A stretch of 64,000 nt of DNA, taken from positions 53,704,693 through 53,768,692 of the forward strand of contig CM039122.1 in the NCBI GenBank assembly GCA_022036555.1, given 5' to 3'. The notes under the pieces are model-generated. The model worked only from the letters and a program-made list of their open reading frames with translations. It made no database searches and had not been told where the DNA came from. Below, one piece after another: positions 61,556-64,000 of this stretch. The translations under genes and the position numbers were made by a program. Every line of letters starts with the position of its first letter. Within the stretch, counting starts at the first letter, position 1. The DNA comes from Microstegium vimineum. Taxonomy: Eukaryota; Streptophyta; Magnoliopsida; Poales; Poaceae.

Positions 61556-61978
61556 CTCAGGTCTTTGTCTCTAGAATCTTCTTAGAGTGGAGGTCTTCAT
61601 CTCCATCCCTTCTTGGAGCCGAGATCTTCATCATCGAGTCTTCTTGGCGCGGAGGTCTCCATCTCCATCTCTTCTTAGAGTGGAGGTCTTCGTCTCCATC
61701 CCTTCTTGGTGCGGAGGTCTTTGCCTTCGAGTCTTGTTGGTGCAGAGGTCTTTGCCTTCGAGTCTTGTTGGTGCGGAGGTCTTTGCCTTCGAGCCTTCTT
61801 GGTGCGGAGGTCTTTGCCTTCGAGTCTTGTTGGTGTGGAGGTCTTTTCCTTCGAGCATTGTTGGTGCAGAGGTCTTTGCCTTCGAGTCTTGTTGGTGTGG
61901 AGGTCTTTGCCTTCGAGCCTTCTTGGTGCGGAGGTCTTTGCCTTCGAGTCTTGTTGGTGCAGAGGTCTTTTGGCTATG
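61556..61978. repeat. 31-bp tandem repeat array
   Basis: About thirteen units of the type GGTGCGGAGGTCTTTGCCTT + CGAGTCTTGTT follow one another with exact 31-bp spacing (for example 61714, 61745, 61776, 61807). The left units are more diverged. As 31 is not a multiple of three, all three forward frames read through similar repeated peptides; these are not genes. Confidence 0.92.
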
Positions 61979-61984
61979 AGGCCT

Positions 61985-62368
61985 TCAAATCTTCGTCACG
62001 AGCATCAGGCAAGATACTTCACGCTCCGGAGCAGCTGGTCCTCCGGTGCACTCCCATAGCCCCTCTTGGCTGGTGCTTGTGGCCGAATCCTCAGCCATGT
62101 AGCCACGCTTGGTGTAGTCAACGCAGTGGTAGTAGTGGAAGTAGATGTTTTGGTTGAAGTTGTCGGTGAGCCCCTCGAGCCATGTGCTCGACAAAGGTAT
62201 GTGGACCTTGTTGCCGATTGAGTTGATGTAGCCCTTCGAGTTTGGCAATAGAGGAAAGTCATCGTCGGTGTTGACGTCAAAGGTGTCGATGGAGGTGTTT
62301 GAGCCATTGTAGTGGATGAAGATGATGGCGAAGCCTCTCTTGCTAAAGTGCTGGTGGAGGCCAGTCAT
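61985..62368 (-). CDS. Unrecognised ORF in the Tat-like element
   Basis: A 127-codon minus-strand ORF starts MTGLHQHFSKRGFAIIFIHY and contains GNKVHIPLSSTWLEGLTDN and NIYFHYYHCVDYTKRGYMAE. It is in the same sense as the element. The amino-acid composition (aromatic, Asn, Asp rich, normal hydrophobic spacing) is protein-like, unlike the low-complexity arrays beside it. I do not recognise the family; it has no gag, pol or zinc-knuckle motif. It could be an additional ORF of the element or a piece of captured host gene. Confidence 0.45.
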   Translation of the reverse strand: MTGLHQHFSKRGFAIIFIHYNGSNTSIDTFDVNTDDDFPLLPNSKGYINSIGNKVHIPLSSTWLEGLTDNFNQNIYFHYYHCVDYTKRGYMAEDSATSTSQEGLWECTGGPAAPEREVSCLMLVTKI

Positions 62369-62700
62369 AGAGGTTCAGTGATGAAGTTTCCGAAGGCCCT
62401 TCTCCTGAAAATAAATGTATTTTGGCGAGGGCGGTGTTGGTGTAGACGAACGTGCCAGTAAGGTGAGTCATCATAGTTTCGCCGAGGGCCCTCCTGCAAG
62501 CTGTTTGGCGAAGGTCCACCTGAAAAAATGTGTTTTGGCGAAGGCGGTGATGTTGGAGTCACCGAAGATGGCCGTGGAGCCCCTCATGCCGAAGAGTTTG
62601 GCGAAGGCAAAGCTTAAGTTCAGCATCAGAGCCTCGTCGAATATTGACTTGTTGGCGAGTCTTTCGACACTCAAAAAACACTGGCTTTGTACTTGCTGCA
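62369..62700 (-). pseudogene. Second coding-like remnant upstream in the same sense
   Basis: On the minus strand an open segment (62471-62674) reads LFGMRGSTAIFGDSNITAF and FAKTHFFRWTFAKQL, followed by stops near 62470. Two segments (about 62395-62450 and 62505-62560) share the theme GCGAAGG..AAATGTGTTTTGGCGA, so part of this remnant is an internal duplication. It may have belonged to the same reading unit as the ORF at 61985-62368. Function unknown. Confidence 0.35.
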
Positions 62701-63200
62701 GAATTGGTTAGTCATTTATATGATACATGAAGGTAGCGTGAAGGACTTAGCTTCACGACCTGGTGCCCATGTAGGTTCAGGACTTCTTCCAGGATTTTAA
62801 TGCATAGAGTACTGGTGCCCGTATATTTTTGGGACTTCTTCCAGGTGTCCTAGGCCATGCGGTGCAATGCACTTATGCAATGTATGTATGTAAAGATGTC
62901 AATAAATGCATTTGCATTAAAATATTGAAAGGGGTAAACATATTATTTTCCCTGCAAAATGATAGTTGAGCTTGTAAAAAGAGATAGCATTGCATATGAG
63001 GAACAATGCCTTCGATCAAGAAGGTTATAGTTTGAGATGGCTAGCAAAGGCTAGCATTCAGGAACCTGCATGGTTAGTTTCCTGCGAAAGTTGGCTCAAA
63101 TAATATTGGACGGATGCATATTATAAAGTACTATGAATGAAAAGTTATGCAATGCGACCTGCAAAAAAGAGGAGTGAAAGCGTTAGAGGGTTCAAAGGTT
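62701..63200. other. Tat-like element, non-coding
   Basis: It contains a short two-copy repeat (TGGTGCCCATGTAGGTTCAG near 62760 and TGGTGCCCGTATATTTTTGG near 62813, each followed by GACTTCTTCCAGG). Nothing else is recognised. Confidence 0.5.
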
Positions 63201-64000
63201 GGGTGGCTTTCGAAGGTCGATTGTTGATGGAGTCTGGTTGTTGATGAGTTCTGCTAGTTCAAGAAGTCTGCGGAATGATGAAAGTTGCTAACTAGCGAAG
63301 ATCAATGACTGACTGAGGACAAAGGCTACTAATTGTTGAAAACCAATAACTGATGGAGGTCGTTGACTAATGAGAACCAATTGAATAGCAAAGGCGAATT
63401 ATTGATGAAAACCAACCGATTGGCAAAGACTACCAAACTGTCAAAGGCTACTGGCTGATGAAGGCTGATTATTATCAAAGGTCATTGACTATTGGAAGTC
63501 GATAACTGAAGAAGACCGTTGACTAAAGAAGACTGACAATTGACAAAGGCCAATAAACGATGATGGTTGCTGAATGTTGGCAGCTGATAACTGACGATGG
63601 CCACTGACTAAGGAAGACTGCCAATTGACAAAGGCTACTGATTGTTGGAAGCTGATAATTGACGAAGGCCACTAACTAAGGAAGTCTGCCAATTGACGAA
63701 GACTACTGACTGTTGGAAGCAGATAACTGACGAAGGCCACTGACTAAGTAAGACTGCCAATTGACAAAGGCTTAGACTGTTGGAAGCAGATAACTAACGA
63801 AGGTCACTGACTAAGTAAGACTCCAATTGATGAAGGCCAACAAATGATGAAGGTTGCTGACTGTTGGAAGCAGATAACTGACGAAGGCCACTGGCTAATA
63901 GGACTGTCAATTGATGAAGGCCAACAAACGACGAAGGTTGCTGACTGTTGGAAGCAGATAACTGACGAAGGCCATTGATTGTCGAAGGCTGATAACTATG
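63200..64000. repeat. 68- and about 84-bp tandem repeat array
   Basis: From about 63590 units begin with CAGATAACTGACGAAGGCCA and end in GACTGTTGGAAG. Early units are 68 bp; later ones carry an additional CAACAAACGACGAAGGTTGC segment and are about 84 bp. More diverged units extend left to about 63210. The array runs out of the window. Confidence 0.88.

Larger units (their letters stand above)
61227..64000 (-). mobile_element. Tat-like Ty3 element, 3' internal region
   Basis: This runs rightward from the LTR and is therefore the 3' non-coding part of the minus-strand element. A long 3' region with tandem repeats between pol and the LTR is a known feature of the Tat lineage (Grande/Retand/Ogre relatives). 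The CCTGTGGGAAAAAGGG-type motif near 61380 is also common in such elements. No gag or pol is seen, because the element continues past the window; it may also be non-autonomous. Confidence 0.65.

Noticed and set aside
61587..62157. Three overlapping plus-strand ORFs of 117-130 codons with a repeated VEVFAFESCWCGGLCLR-like peptide
   Set aside because: They are the three frames of the 31-bp tandem array, which lacks stops in any forward frame. No independent coding evidence.
1..64000. tRNA genes, rRNA genes, CRISPR arrays, prokaryotic operons
   Set aside because: I saw no tRNA A/B-box pairs with cloverleaf potential, no rRNA sequence, and no direct-repeat/spacer pattern. The arrays found are tandem repeats without spacers, and gene structure is eukaryotic.

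Overview
The window is plant nuclear DNA from a grass, most likely a panicoid/Andropogoneae species of the sorghum-maize-Miscanthus-sugarcane group. Three things point there. Host genes have GT-AG introns and very GC-rich first exons, as monocot genes do. Intergenic space is filled with a Sirevirus-type Copia element, chromovirus and Tat-like Ty3 elements, a CACTA element with CCGAGTG subterminal repeats, an L1-type LINE, and Stowaway and Harbinger/Tourist MITEs. The recognised proteins match grass or angiosperm families. Species is an inference; nothing in the window fixes it.

Layout. 1-6662: 3' part of a Sirevirus (end of pol, a long non-coding spacer, a broken env-like ORF, and a complete 3' LTR at 5139-6662). 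6663 to about 10010: a decayed chromovirus abutting that LTR. 10010-18240: gene fragments and DNA transposons, including a Harbinger-type element at 11076-11927, a Myb/SANT-like remnant, a small CAGTGGCGGAG-ended element, a Stowaway, and a CACTA element at 17491-18235 with a 3-bp target duplication. 18240-23200: gene-poor.

23202-46969 holds four host genes: an intronless CUT1/KCS6-like 3-ketoacyl-CoA synthase (+), a four-exon U-box/ARM E3 ubiquitin ligase (+), a two-exon PADRE/DUF4228 protein (+), and a six-exon mitochondrial ribosomal protein bL17 (-). A 5'-truncated LINE (-) lies between the last two.

49190-52800 holds GC-rich sequence and three consecutive, still-spliceable exons of V-ATPase subunit A, with a changed P-loop and no other catalytic-subunit exons. 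It is surrounded by copies of one short repeat in both orientations. 57206-59457 is a complete six-exon ARL8 small-GTPase gene (-). From 60173 to the end lies the 3' LTR and adjoining internal part of a minus-strand Tat-like Ty3 element, with two tandem arrays and an unrecognised coding remnant.

The host genes do not form a pathway: cuticular wax synthesis, ubiquitination, a stress-associated PADRE protein, mitochondrial translation and vesicle/lysosome-type GTPase function are simply neighbours. I found no convincing new biological system. The least explained items are the coding remnant inside the Tat-like element, the repeat cluster around the V-ATPase fragment, the repeats shared by the Sirevirus LTR and its env-like leader, and the inverted duplication linking a bL17 intron to its upstream region.
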